DNA of 64,000 nt from Labia minor (taxonomy: Eukaryota; Arthropoda; Insecta; Dermaptera; Spongiphoridae): contig OY720344.1 in the NCBI GenBank assembly GCA_963082975.1, forward strand, positions 1,116,001 through 1,180,000, given 5' to 3'. The notes under the pieces are model-generated. The model searched no databases. It was not told where the DNA came from and worked only from the letters and a program-made list of their open reading frames with translations. Below are positions 1-10,532 of this stretch, one piece after another. The position numbers and the translations under genes are program-made. Positions within the stretch are counted from its first letter, which is position 1, and each line of letters opens with the position of its first letter.

Positions 1-3000
1 CGGACTCAAGATGTTAATACCGACTAAAACCTCCGTTTTCCTCCAACCTCAATCCCTCACGGGAACCGCCGTTAGGCATTACTTCGTGGGGGGAGGACAT
101 AGCTAATGCTCTTCCTTCAGGTAGCTAAGGTGTTATTTTTCCTTTCTCCTAGTTGTTATCATTAGCTCTTTTTTTTTCTATGTAACGCAAGTCTGTAAGA
201 ACTTGTGTTGCAAATATGCTGATTGCGTTCCAGGCAGCCTCTGATGACAACATTGCTTCCACTATAGACTCTGGATAGATTCCTGTGTTTATAGATTTCT
301 CTACATCATCTCGCTGTTGAGAAAAACGTATACACTCAAAGAAAACGTGTTCCGCATTTTCTATAACTCCTGGACAGGACGGACACTCCGGAGAATCGTC
401 ATGCTTGAAACGGTGAAGATACTCACAAAAACAGCCGTGCCCTGACAACATCTGTGTTAGGTAATAGTTGACCTCGCCGTGACTCCGGTTCAGCCAAACA
501 TCAATCCTTGGTATTAGACGGTGCGTCCATCTACCCTTTTCCGCGGCATCCCAGTGTAACTGCCATCGTGAAATACTATGTCGCCGTTCTTCTGCTCTCA
601 GTTCTTCGGTGCTCATTGTGTTTGACCTCTTCCGATGGTAGAGGGTCCGTCTTTCTTCAGCCAGAACTCTAAGTGGCAGAGTTCCTGAAATGACACACAC
701 CGCTTCCTCTGATATTGTTCGGAAGGCGCTGGCCACTCTTAACGCGCTTAACCGATATACCGGACCAGCTCTTCTCCGCGATTCCTGGATCTCAAGTGCG
801 TCAGCCCAAATGGATATACCATACGTGAGGACAGATGTAACCACTGATGATAGCAATAACCTCCTCGTGTGCTTTGGGCCTCCGATGTTAGGCATAAGTC
901 GTGATAGGCTAGCTACTACTGCTGATGCTTTAGCACTCACGTGTTCCACCTGCTGCTTAAACTTGAGCCGAGCATCAAGCATCACTCCCAAATATCGGAT
1001 ATAAGGTTGTGATGTGATCTCTTGTAGGCCGACTTTCAGTTTGATGGTCTCTATCACTTTCCTGCTTGTAATAAGTACAGCCTCCGTTTTCTGTTTAGCC
1101 AGTTGAAGGTTCGCTGTATTCATCCACCGGTTAACTTGCTCGAAGGTGGTATCGAACATGTGGTTGATCTCATCAAGGTGTTTGGCGACCACTACCACGG
1201 CTACATCATCCGCATATGCTACGAGTTTAACACTCCTTGGCAGATTCAGTCTCAACAACCCGTCATACATGATATTCCAGAGAAGTGGACCCAGTACAGA
1301 ACCTTGTGGTACTCCTCCAGTAACATCATACTCCTTTGCACCGCTCTTCGTGTCGTATTTCAGGACTCTATTTGTAAAGTAGCTAGCCACTATCCTTCGC
1401 AGGTATCCTGGAACGTTCTTCTCTTCGAGGGCCTGCATGATGCAATCCCAGTTGGCGGAGTTGAAGGCATTTTTGATGTCTAACGTTGCCACCAGACAAT
1501 ATTTCTTCGTTCCACCCTTCCATCTGGTACCAGAAATTGCGTCCTTGGCCGTACTGACAACCAGATCGATCGCGTCCAGAGTTGATCGCCCCCTTCGAAA
1601 GCCATACTGATTGTCCGCCAGAAGTGGGTCAACAATTGCTTCGATTCTCTGATGGATAATACGCTCAAATATCTTACCCGCCGTGTCCAGCATGCAAAGT
1701 GGACGGTAGGATGACGGTTCTTCCGGTGGCTTTTTTTTTCCTTTTGGAAGTAGTACCAGTCGTTGTTGTTTCCATTTCCTTGGAAAAGTCCCCTCCTTAA
1801 GGCAGGTGTTGTAGACGTCAAGGAACAATATTGGCTCTGCCTTTATAGATGTTTTTAAGGCAATATTAGGGATTCCGTCCAATCCCGGCGCTTTATTATT
1901 CCCGACGCGGTTGCATGCCTCCATCAGTTCGTCTTTTGTGATAGGTGGAATGTCATCCAGCTCGTCCCGAGCCAACAGGTAGTTGAAAACGCGTTGTTGT
2001 GGGAACAGCGCAGTCACGATCTTTCCCAACAGTCGAGGACAAGTTGGTGACGGCATTGGCTGGTATTTTAGGTGCGTCATGACTACCCTGTAAGGTCTGC
2101 CCCACAAGTCTCTGTCCACCTCATTGATGAGATCTTTCCAGCAGTTCTTCTTGCTATCCTTGATGGCTTTGTTTAAGCATCGACGAGCTTGTTTGTACTC
2201 TGCGACTAGCTCCGCCGAGTTAGGTCGCCGATAACCACGCTGAGATATTCTTCTTTTCTTGAGACATTCCTTACGGAGGGCGCTGATATGATCGCTCCAC
2301 CAATAAACCGAGGATCCCCAATTCATGCAACGTTTACGGGGCATGCAAACGTCACAAGCCCGGGCCACTCTCTTCATCAGGTCCTTGGTCATTTCTTCTG
2401 CGGATCCAGCTATGATCGGTTCACTATTTAAGGCAGTTACTAATACACATGTGTCAAAAGATTTTACCTTCCACCCGATGGTGTTAACTTTCCTGGTTGT
2501 TCTTCTAGAATTCTGGCCGTTGGGCATCTCCCAGAGAATCGCATTGTGGTCACTGGCTGTATAAATATCCATCACCCTCCATTTGTAGTTACCTCGGGCG
2601 AGGCTGCTGCTGACAAAGGTGAGATCCACAATAGAACTTGCGTCGCCCTTGGTGTAAGTTGGCGTGTTGCCACTGTTGAGCAGAACCACATCCAGTGCAG
2701 TAAAGGCTTCCAGGAGTGCTCTTCCTCGTGCGTTGGTGTGCCTGCTTCCCCAGTCCACTGCCCAGGAGTTGAAGTCTCCGGCTATTGCCACTGGATGGTG
2801 TTGCTTCGCGTCCTCGGACAGCCGATCCAAGAAGTCACTAAATTCAACAATAGAGAGGCCGGGTGGAGCGTAGCAGCTGTAAAAACGAATGCCATTCACC
2901 GACGCCGCCACAAAGCCGGCGCTGCCATTGCTAACGACACTCCCGAAGGGAATCCTGCCACAGGACCATATGACAGCTTTGGTGGTGCTATCAGTCTCCC

Positions 3001-4905
3001 ATGGTTGACCGCTTAGGTGCTTATACGGTTCTGATAAAAGCACAAGGTCAAGCTTTAGCTCTCGTACCGTCTGCATGAGCAAATGATGTGCAGCCTCGCA
3101 GTGGTTGATGTTTATCTGCAGTATTCTCATTTTCGTCATCTTCTTGAGTGCTTCTTGGTATACCGGGCATCTACTTGTGCCGGCATAGTGAGCAATATTC
3201 TCTGTGCTGAGCTGTTCAGCACATAATGCACATTTAGCTGGTTTATCGCAATTGACCAACTTGTGACCCTCCTCTCCACACTTGATGCAGAGTTTGGATC
3301 GGTCTTTTCCGCCTTTACACTGGGCAGCCCGGTGTCCAAAATGCCAGCATTTGAAACATCGGATTGGCTTTATTATAGTTCGAATTCGACAGTTTACCCA
3401 GCCAATCCTGATCTTGCCGTGTTCTCCGATCACTTTCGTCGCTGTTGCTGCCGCCAATACCACCGACGCAATTTGTGTTCCTCTAAAGGCTTTTCGGATT
3501 TTTATAGCCTCTACTGTGACACCACAATCGCCTCCGGCTGCTATTTCCAGAATATCGTCTCTTGTTGTGATATCGTCGAGGTCACGAATTTCCAGGTTTT
3601 CTTCTGGTCCCGTATTGATGACTTTTGCATCATCTTGGAGTATGCCCGGGATGGTTTCCTGCAAGGCTTTTCCATTGTCAGCACTGCCTTTTAACAGCGT
3701 AATAAGCATGTCTCCTGCTGCTGTCTTGCGAATTTTGTCGACAGTGGCGCTGACCTGCTCCGGGCGCACGCCTGCCTTGATCCGGGTGAGTATTTCGCAG
3801 TACTTTGCTTTGTCTGTCGGGCGAATGATCAGCACGTCAGGTCTCATTGCTGCTCTTTTTAGGTTCTTATGGTTCCGCTTAAATGGAGGCGCTGGAGGTT
3901 TATCTGGAGGCTGTTTTTTGCGCTCCTTTCTCCTATCCCCTCTCGATTGCACCATCACCCAGCCTGGACTCTTGTTCTGCTTAACGGAGTTTTGAATAGG
4001 CTCTTTATCCTCTACATGCTTCTTGGTAGGAAGGCTAGGTCCCGAGTCTTTTAGCTTCTTTGTGGTCTGTTGATTCGAGCTACCAGGAGAATTAGTTTTC
4101 CTTTTTTCTCCCCTTACAGTAAGGGCTTCTTGAGCTGCAGATTCCTTAAAAACCAGACACTTGTTTGTTTTGTCTGGGGATGTTTGTGTGCTCCTTTTCT
4201 CTGTAGTAGGGCGTGACTGAGATCGTGGTATCTTTTCTTCTATATCCTTCAACCGGCCGTACATGCTTCTGATTGAGCGTGCCATTTTCTTTATCTCACC
4301 ATGTACGTTATGCCTAGGCTCAACAAACTCCAACAGTTCGAAAATTTTCTTCCCGAGGTCTCCAAGAACCTCCTTTCTCTCCTCTTCACTTGTAGCAATA
4401 AATGCTACAGGGGCCAAGTTTTCCACCCCTGCAGCACTGCGGTCGCCAGCTAACGACATCCCGGGGCCCGCTTGCTCACCCCTGACGGACGCCGGCACTG
4501 GGCATCCGAATCCCTGCGCCGTAACCTCTCCTTCCCTTTCGTCGTCTCTCATGTTTGGTTTATCTTCGGGGTTCCTTCCCCTAGCGCATTGGCATCGGTG
4601 ACTATGCTTTTACGAGGGGTGGAGCTCGAACCACCACCTCAACCCCCATCCTTGGAGGGCCGATGGGTGGGTGTTTGCACTTATTTGATGGCGGTGCATA
4701 CTCGCCATGTCTAGAATCCGTCATAGGCATTTGTGGTATTTTCTAGAGCCTAACTTTTACCCGAAAATTAGGCCCGCCACAGCCTGATGGAGCCTATCGC
4801 CTCGGTCCGGCACTGCTTATTCAGTATTCGCAGCTGGCCTACATATCTGCAGGTCGTTCCCCTATCCGCCACCTGGGGACCCGCCCGGTAGCTGAGGCCC
4901 GCCCC

Positions 4906-4908
<3 letters not shown>
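1..4908 (-). mobile_element. R1-clade non-LTR retrotransposon in a (TG)n tract, 3' end off the window
   Basis: The element runs on the minus strand. Its 5' end is at about 4908, where GC-rich sequence (sense strand starts CCCGGGGCGGGCC) meets a pure (TG)n tract. About 355 bases of 5' UTR precede the ORF and at least 148 bases of 3' UTR follow it; the 3' end and tail are beyond base 1. GC content is far above the flanks, and the ORF has no stop or frameshift, so insertion is recent. On the sense strand the 5' flank is (AC)n. Known R1-clade elements (Waldo, Mino) insert specifically into AC-type microsatellites, so this is probably a member of that target-specific group. That assignment is inference from family knowledge and one junction. 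Confidence 0.85.
149..4552 (-). CDS. Fused Gag-endonuclease-reverse transcriptase polyprotein, R1 clade
   Basis: A single 1467-residue ORF encodes the whole retrotransposition machinery. Residues about 1-230 are basic and low complexity. Three zinc knuckles follow at about 397-460 (CFKCWHFGHRAAQC, CIKCGEEGHKLVNC, then a CALC...H...C variant), typical of R1-type ORF1. From about 474 (MRILQININHC) an apurinic-type endonuclease begins, with AGDFNSW and a SDHNAI block. The reverse transcriptase spans about 930-1190, with LDIKNAFN (first catalytic Asp), GGVPQGSVLGP and YADD near 1113. A C-terminal Cys/His motif (CPSC...H...C) lies near 1390-1402. In most R1-clade elements ORF1 and ORF2 are separate overlapping frames; here they are one frame. 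All key motifs are present, so the protein may be active. The start at 4552 is the first ATG of the open frame. Confidence 0.9.
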   Translation of the reverse strand: MRDDEREGEVTAQGFGCPVPASVRGEQAGPGMSLAGDRSAAGVENLAPVAFIATSEEERKEVLGDLGKKIFELLEFVEPRHNVHGEIKKMARSIRSMYGRLKDIEEKIPRSQSRPTTEKRSTQTSPDKTNKCLVFKESAAQEALTVRGEKRKTNSPGSSNQQTTKKLKDSGPSLPTKKHVEDKEPIQNSVKQNKSPGWVMVQSRGDRRKERKKQPPDKPPAPPFKRNHKNLKRAAMRPDVLIIRPTDKAKYCEILTRIKAGVRPEQVSATVDKIRKTAAGDMLITLLKGSADNGKALQETIPGILQDDAKVINTGPEENLEIRDLDDITTRDDILEIAAGGDCGVTVEAIKIRKAFRGTQIASVVLAAATATKVIGEHGKIRIGWVNCRIRTIIKPIRCFKCWHFGHRAAQCKGGKDRSKLCIKCGEEGHKLVNCDKPAKCALCAEQLSTENIAHYAGTSRCPVYQEALKKMTKMRILQININHCEAAHHLLMQTVRELKLDLVLLSEPYKHLSGQPWETDSTTKAVIWSCGRIPFGSVVSNGSAGFVAASVNGIRFYSCYAPPGLSIVEFSDFLDRLSEDAKQHHPVAIAGDFNSWAVDWGSRHTNARGRALLEAFTALDVVLLNSGNTPTYTKGDASSIVDLTFVSSSLARGNYKWRVMDIYTASDHNAILWEMPNGQNSRRTTRKVNTIGWKVKSFDTCVLVTALNSEPIIAGSAEEMTKDLMKRVARACDVCMPRKRCMNWGSSVYWWSDHISALRKECLKKRRISQRGYRRPNSAELVAEYKQARRCLNKAIKDSKKNCWKDLINEVDRDLWGRPYRVVMTHLKYQPMPSPTCPRLLGKIVTALFPQQRVFNYLLARDELDDIPPITKDELMEACNRVGNNKAPGLDGIPNIALKTSIKAEPILFLDVYNTCLKEGTFPRKWKQQRLVLLPKGKKKPPEEPSSYRPLCMLDTAGKIFERIIHQRIEAIVDPLLADNQYGFRRGRSTLDAIDLVVSTAKDAISGTRWKGGTKKYCLVATLDIKNAFNSANWDCIMQALEEKNVPGYLRRIVASYFTNRVLKYDTKSGAKEYDVTGGVPQGSVLGPLLWNIMYDGLLRLNLPRSVKLVAYADDVAVVVVAKHLDEINHMFDTTFEQVNRWMNTANLQLAKQKTEAVLITSRKVIETIKLKVGLQEITSQPYIRYLGVMLDARLKFKQQVEHVSAKASAVVASLSRLMPNIGGPKHTRRLLLSSVVTSVLTYGISIWADALEIQESRRRAGPVYRLSALRVASAFRTISEEAVCVISGTLPLRVLAEERRTLYHRKRSNTMSTEELRAEERRHSISRWQLHWDAAEKGRWTHRLIPRIDVWLNRSHGEVNYYLTQMLSGHGCFCEYLHRFKHDDSPECPSCPGVIENAEHVFFECIRFSQQRDDVEKSINTGIYPESIVEAMLSSEAAWNAISIFATQVLTDLRYIEKKRANDNN

Positions 4909-4985
<77 letters not shown>
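4909..4985. repeat. (TG)n microsatellite, retrotransposon target site
   Basis: About 77 bases of uninterrupted TG dinucleotide. Other copies of the same interspersed repeat carry a shorter TG/CA tract at this position (near 18780, 23525 and 28140), so the tract belongs to the older repeat, not to the retrotransposon. Confidence 0.95.
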
Positions 4986-4993
<8 letters not shown>

Positions 4994-5444
4994 GGACAAG
5001 ATTACGCAAAAACGGTTTGAGCTAGATTAATGAAATTTGGTATACGAGAATTATTCAAAATTCTTAGTTTTCTACTTCTACTTTTGAGAAATGTAGCTCA
5101 ACCGGAAGAGGGTCATTACCTACAACGTTTTGATTTTTTTTTCCTCTAAACTGACCGTAAAAATATAGATATATGTTTGATAATTTTTCACATGATTAAT
5201 AATTGTATAAAACTGCTGCTATATATAGAATTTCAGCTTCATTGAATCGCTGAAAGTACAAAAATTAATTTTTTAAGACTGCAAATCTCACACGCCATGG
5301 TGCCATCAACCAAGAGCCAAACATGCGCTGGTTTAATAAATATTATTTATTAATTTTAATTTATAGTTTAATTAATTAATTTAAATTAATGTATGTTATT
5401 TAATCCAATTCAAATTTGCGAGATAGTCGAGTGGAGACACTCCA
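4909..5444 (+). mobile_element. HINE-A copy 1, 3' part (Helentron-associated element)
   Basis: Starts in the TG tract, continues with ACAAGATTACGCAAAAACGG, and ends with TGCGAGATAGT and a terminal hairpin (TGGAG-ACA-CTCCA). The 5' third found in complete copies (28017-28390) is absent here because the R1-clade element lies at the TG tract; it should lie left of the window. Confidence 0.75.
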
Positions 5445-5945
5445 GATTTTTTTAGTCAGGACACATAATATACTTCTTGTTTGGAAGTTTGGTTTTAAAG
5501 CATATATGTAGTATGTAGTATGTAGGCATATTTCCAAGAAAAAAAAATCTGGTGCGAGTGCGCGCATCACGCAACTTTCACTTACCACCCTTCAACGAAA
5601 GTTCTTTTTTCCAATTTTCCAGACCATTTTAAGGGACTATGTTTTTTGGACTCAGGGGACCTCAAAACGTGTATTTCCGTTGAAAACTCAAAATCGAATT
5701 TTTGCACGATCGCAATACTTCCCCTTACTATATTATATATATACTAGCTGCTCAGAGCGCCTTCGGCGCTCTTCACACCTAGACGGGGGCTCCGCCCCCT
5801 GTACCCCCGAGTGGTACATAGTATTTGGTTGAAAGTAGTAAAAGGTTTTCGTCCATTTTGTTTCAAACCGTATATTACATAAAACATTCATTTCTTTTTG
5901 TGTTCTTATTCAAAATCTATTTTAATTTAATCAGTAAATTAATTA
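5445..5945. repeat. Diverged Helentron-type fragment and an unclassified repeat
   Basis: 5640-5745 resembles the reverse complement of the HINE-A 5' end (compare GATCGCAATACT), so a diverged relative lies on the minus strand. 5755-5830 is a short GC-rich block (GAGCGCCTTCGGCGCTC hairpin) of unknown family. No coding evidence. Confidence 0.4.
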
Positions 5946-5949
5946 TATA

Positions 5950-6480
5950 TATTATTATTTAATATGGTATATCTATCTATCTATGTGGCTCAAAGATACT
6001 CGAAAGTTCTTGGCCGCAACAACCACATTTCTCCAAGTTTCCCTATCCTGAGCCCTTGTCCCATCTCTCTTACGTCCCTTCATACGCGTCATTGGTTTTC
6101 CAAGCGGACGTTTTCCAATCGGTCTCCCCACCAATATCTTTTTCCTCTCCCATTCTAGCCACGTGCCCTGCCTATCGCAGCCTTTTCCCTTTTATAACCC
6201 TAACTATTTCTGAAGATGCAGAGAGGCCATGCAATTTCTTGTTATGCAGTCTCCTCCATTCCCCGGTGACCTCATCTTTCTTTGGCCAATAAATGCAGGG
6301 AAGAATCTTATTCTCAAATACTCTGAATCTACTCTCATCTCCCAGGGTCATAGTCCATGCCTCCCACCCATATAATGCAACAGGCAAAATAATTTTTTTA
6401 TATATTCCCTTTGATAATAATTTTGAAGAGATAAGCCTCTTTGTTGCAAGATAACAGGCGTTTCCCGATTGCAACCCCGA
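5950..6480 (-). mobile_element. RTE-like LINE, 3' fragment
   Basis: The minus frame from 6474 reads the C-terminal tail of an RTE-like endonuclease/reverse-transcriptase protein: LPVALYGWEAWTMTLGD, FENKILPCIYWPKKDEVTGE, then a downstream frame with GRPIGKRPLGKPMTR and RETWRNVVVAAKNF. These are familiar from degraded LINEs of this type. It ends in a GATA-rich tail (5965-5985), a usual RTE ending. Frame changes show it is dead. A second copy lies at 38660-39000. Confidence 0.7.
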
Positions 6481-7124
6481 TTTAAATTCTTCTCAAATAT
6501 TATTATCCTTCGTGATTACATTCAATTTTTCTACATATTCAAATTCTACATTTTGTATCTTAAGATTTTGTATGTTAATACTCTTCCTCTTTGTTACTAA
6601 ATATTTTTTCTTATCCCTATTAATTTCAAACCTCCATTAATTTTTCCTCGCTATCTGCAATTGCAATTTCCTAATCTCCTATTATATTTAAGTCGTCTGG
6701 GTAACCTAACATTTTACAATTGATTTCTTCATCTTATTCTTTCTTTACTACCTTCAAGACAAATTTGAAGATCAAAATTTGAAAAAGTTTATGCTGATCT
6801 ATATTGAGTCATGTGTATGTTTTACTAAAGTCTACAAATAATTAGTGAACAGAAATATTGAATTCGCGGTTTTTTTCCTATTATCTGTCATAATTTAAAT
6901 ATCTTAATTAATGTTGATCGATTTGGCCTGAACCCGCAATGATATCTCCTAATATTTCCTCCGCCTATGGTTCTTAAGTATTTTCTATGTTATAATAGTA
7001 TAATACATCTTGATCATTACATTTTGATATTTTATTTTCATTGCTAGATTATTATTGAATATTTTTAATTTTAATGAAACTTGGGAAAATACAAAAATAG
7101 AGACTTGAGACAATTTATAAAAAT
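6481..7124. other. AT-rich sequence, no gene seen
   Basis: The first part probably continues the decayed RTE LINE. The rest is AT-rich with only short chance ORFs. Confidence 0.5.
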
Positions 7125-7580
7125 TAACGGTATAAAACTATAGATAAATTACCAATATATACATTCATTAATAGTATTAATTTAAATTAATTGATTTATT
7201 TGTTTTTTTTATTATTAAGTTCAATTATTAATTTTTTTAGATCATAGTTATTTTCCTCCCTTAAAAGAAACTTATCTAATTCTGTGGTGCTAGTAGGGGA
7301 TTTGAAAATTATTAGTCGCAATATGAAGATTTCGCTTACAGTTTCTGTCATGTCCGACCTCCGTCCAACAGTTATATTCTCTCAAGTTTCTTGCTTCTCT
7401 TAATCATGTGATCTATATATTTAATTTTTTTGATTCATTGTAATAAAATTTAAACAAATAAAAATTTTCACTTTGTTAATTTATATAAATTTCAATTTAC
7501 ACTGATTGTGAGTGATACGCTTTGCCAATACTCTGAATAATTTGTGTATAGAAATATTGAATGTTCTTAGCAAGATTTTT
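7125..7580. repeat. Unclassified interspersed repeat, copy 1
   Basis: The segment recurs in inverted orientation at 40880-41270 and partly at 23975-24130. Shared landmarks include TAGTTATTTTCCTCCCTTA and GAAAATTATTAGTCGCA. No coding capacity or clear termini; transposon class unknown. Confidence 0.6.
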
Positions 7581-7909
7581 TAACCTTCCACTTTCAAATA
7601 GAAATAGAAGAAATATTCAAATATATAGAAAGAATAAATAAAAATTAAGTTAATATAAATATGATCTAAATATTTTATTAAATTAATTAAAATGGGAACT
7701 TTTAGAATAAATGATTTAATTGAATTGATATTTAAATACTTAAATATTAGAATTTTTAAAATAAAGAGTGAAATATTATAATAATTCTTTGATTGGGAAT
7801 GGCTATGATAATTCATTGTTTAAAATGTTTCCGCTAGAGCCAGTGGGCCACGCCAGGCTCTTGAATGAACAACACGGAGAATTATATAAACTTTAAAAAA
7901 TTAATTTCT

Positions 7910-8150
7910 GCGGTTATTGTTGACATATAAATAAAATTTATAGCCTATGTTACTCTAGAGGTATATAAGAATATTGTGATGTAATTTCATAGAAATCGGT
8001 TCAGCCAATTCTGAGTCTATAAAATAGTAATTTTCCGGACAGACAGACCGACAGACAGACAGACAGACAGACATGAAAAATTCTAAAGTCACTTTTGGAT
8101 TCTAGAGGTCATGAAACGCGAAGATATGCAAAAAATTTTAAATTCTGAGC
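7910..8150. repeat. Helentron-like fragment with (GACA)n
   Basis: A GACAGACA tract (8039-8072) is preceded by AAATCGGTTCAGCCAATT and followed by unique sequence. Tetranucleotide tracts next to such a segment recall the internal part of the HINE families here, but the termini are not recognisable. Confidence 0.35.
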
Positions 8151-8567
8151 AATGTGCAGACAAAAACCTTTTTTTATATATATAGAAGAAGAAGATTAAA
8201 GATTAATTATTATTATTATAAATTATTAATTAAAAAACATCGCGAAAAAAAACATTCCTGGGTTCAATCAATTAAAAATATTGTTAATTATTTAAATTTT
8301 TACAAACTTGTATTAATTTATGAGACTAAAAGTTTAAAAAATTGATATAATAAATAATATGTAGATATTAAATTATTAAAGCTTTGGTGGTTGTTTTTTT
8401 TATATTTATTCAAAAAATACAAAAAATATACATAGTGTTTATTTTGTATATTTTGAATAAATTTACAATAACAAATATCAATATATCGTTTTATTTACAA
8501 AATCCCCTTAATATGTAGATATATTATATAACTCATTTATTTTTATATATCTTGTTATATACTACGT

Positions 8568-9806
8568 AGTACGGGGACCCCGAGCCTCGGCTCGGTAATT
8601 AAGTAAAAAAAATAATTCATTATTATTGTGTTTGGCTGGTAATATTAATACCTGGGACGACGAGCTCTCGCTCAGTGCCGCCCTAACCACAGGGCTAAAT
8701 GGGCTAAAGCCCCAGGGCGCAAGCCTTTTGAGGCGGCAATTTTTTATTTGCGATATAGTAAAAATTTATTTTTCATTTTATTAGTTTTTACTTATTTTTA
8801 AATTAAAACACTTCTTGAAATATTAAACTGATTTTTATTTCTTCCAAATGTGCTGAAAAACGATAGATAGAGAAGGGCAACTCGAAATAGGAGTCCCGAC
8901 ACCCCACCGATCGTACTTTTGTTTCAGTCGCATTTGAACTGTCGGAGCTGTACTGGAGTTAATATAAGACCACCAATCATATAATAGTTCCGATCAAGTT
9001 CTAAGGATTAGACTAAAAACTGATCGGAACTGTCATTGTTGAGATAATCCCCTCAAATCTGAGTAAACATGTATACCCATCTTTTAAATAAGTGACTTTA
9101 AAGAAAAGTTACAATAAAGAAAACAGTTTATTATAAAAGTAATAAATAGTTTTTTTCTAGTTCTGACACTTTTGTTTTGTATAACTTTTCCTACTCCCAT
9201 TTGCCATTCTGTGTATTTTCTTAGGAAGAAGGGCGCATTATTTTTAGTAGCCCATGGGCGCCGAATTCCTTAAGACGGCCCTGCTCTCGCTCGACCATTT
9301 AAAAAATATTGATATACAATTCTTTAATTATTTATTACAATTATTAAATGTTGCATCAATCTGATTAAAATAAATGGAACTTGGGGTCCTCAATAATACA
9401 TAATTATGTTTCTAAGTGCATGAATATTTTTTTTTTTTTTTGGAGGAATGATAAATATATATCGTAATTTATAATTTTAAAATATTATTAAAATATATAT
9501 TTTTAATTTTATTTTGAAATTAAATAATAGATTTTAAAATATTTTAAATATAAAAAAATATTAATACAAAGGCGGGAGTCAAATTTCAATATGGATGACA
9601 TAGTGACGTCACATATATAGATTTAAATTAAAAAAAAACTAATAAAAATGAATTTTTCCAGAGATATGATCAATAAAACTTAATTTTTCTTGATAAATAC
9701 TATCTCTGGTGTGAATTTCAAAAAAATCGTTAGAGTGGTTTTTGAGAACCCATGGCCATACAAACATACAAACAAACAATTTTAGCTAGCATAATCAGAT
9801 AAGATA
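8568..9806 (-). mobile_element. Family C short copy 1, interrupted by a hAT element
   Basis: The 3' end, at 8568, carries a GC-rich hairpin (CCGAGCC-GA-GGCTCGG type). The 5' end, at about 9806, reads ATCTTATCTGATTATGCTAGC on the minus strand. Removing the hAT insertion at 8673-9283 leaves about 630 bases. Related copies are at 10533-11161, 13201-14909 and 28557-30344. Probably a Helitron/Helentron-type non-autonomous family from its terminal hairpin, but no canonical CTRR end is seen. Confidence 0.6.
8673..9283. mobile_element. Non-autonomous hAT element nested in family C
   Basis: Begins CAGTGCCGCCCTAACC and ends AAGACGGCCCTG, imperfect terminal inverted repeats. It is flanked by an exact 8-bp duplication, CTCTCGCT, at 8665-8672 and 9284-9291. 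The same interval in another family C copy (28640-28660) lacks the insertion. No transposase frame remains. Confidence 0.88.
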
Positions 9807-9882
9807 TGTTGTATGTTATAAATTATAATATACATTAAAATAAAAAAATAAAATAAATATATACATAAAGTACAATACTTAC

Positions 9883-10189
9883 AATGGAATGATTAATGGT
9901 AGGTAATGGAGTCAACAAACACTTTAACAGAATCGTCTTCACTCCCTGGAAATCAAAAACTAATATGAAATAATGTTTTTCTGGAATAATTCCAAATGGA
10001 AATCTACTCACCTTTTTGATTCCTTAAAAGTGAAAGATTACCATCAACATCAATCGATGTTACATGAAAAAGAAGAATAAAAGACTTATTAAGATTTATT
10101 AAGATTCAAAATCAATTTATTAGAATAATATTAAAAGATTTCTTAAAAAACTACTTACGGCGGGGTTTCAACCTCTTAACATTTAACAT
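9883..10189 (-). other. Possible small spliced exons, unrecognised
   Basis: Between two inverted family C copies the minus strand has three spliceable segments: 10189-10159 (starts ATG, ends before GTAAGTAG), 10022-10012 (11 bases, before GTGAGT) and 9945-9883 (after TTTGATTTCCAG, before GTAAGTATT). Joined, they are open for 35 codons with consistent phase. The donor and acceptor matches are good, but the protein is not recognised and the micro-exon is unusual. Chance is quite possible. Confidence 0.2.
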
Positions 10190-10532
10190 TGTTAAGACAT
10201 TTTTGCATTAAAAAAAAGCTAGAAAAGCAAACTTTACTATACAATAACTGAGTAATTAGTAGAATTAGTAGATATGTTAGCAGTTTAAGTTATTTTAATA
10301 TTTAAGATGTATATTTTATAATAATAATATTAAAAATATTTAAATATACGTTTTAATAATTGAAAATAAATACTACTTTAATATAAAAAAAAATTAAATA
10401 AATTACCAATGTATGTTTGTATTTAAATGAAAAAAAAAATATTGTTAAAGTTAAATATATTATAAATATATTATTCTAATATTTGTAAGTATTGCACAAT
10501 TTTTAAAAGATATTATTGTAGAATAATAATAA

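Noticed and set aside
690..4714. Plus-strand ORFs opposite the R1-clade polyprotein
   Set aside because: Shadows of the intact minus-strand frame; none has a recognisable domain.
5755..5830. Bacterial-like terminator or transferred bacterial DNA at GAGCGCCTTCGGCGCTC
   Set aside because: Short isolated GC hairpin with no adjoining bacterial coding sequence; more likely part of a repeat.
7580..7816. Minus ORF rich in Ile, Tyr, Phe and Asn
   Set aside because: Chance AT-rich frame; no homology, no splice or start context. The same applies to 10681-10863, 36410-36592 and 51006-51218.
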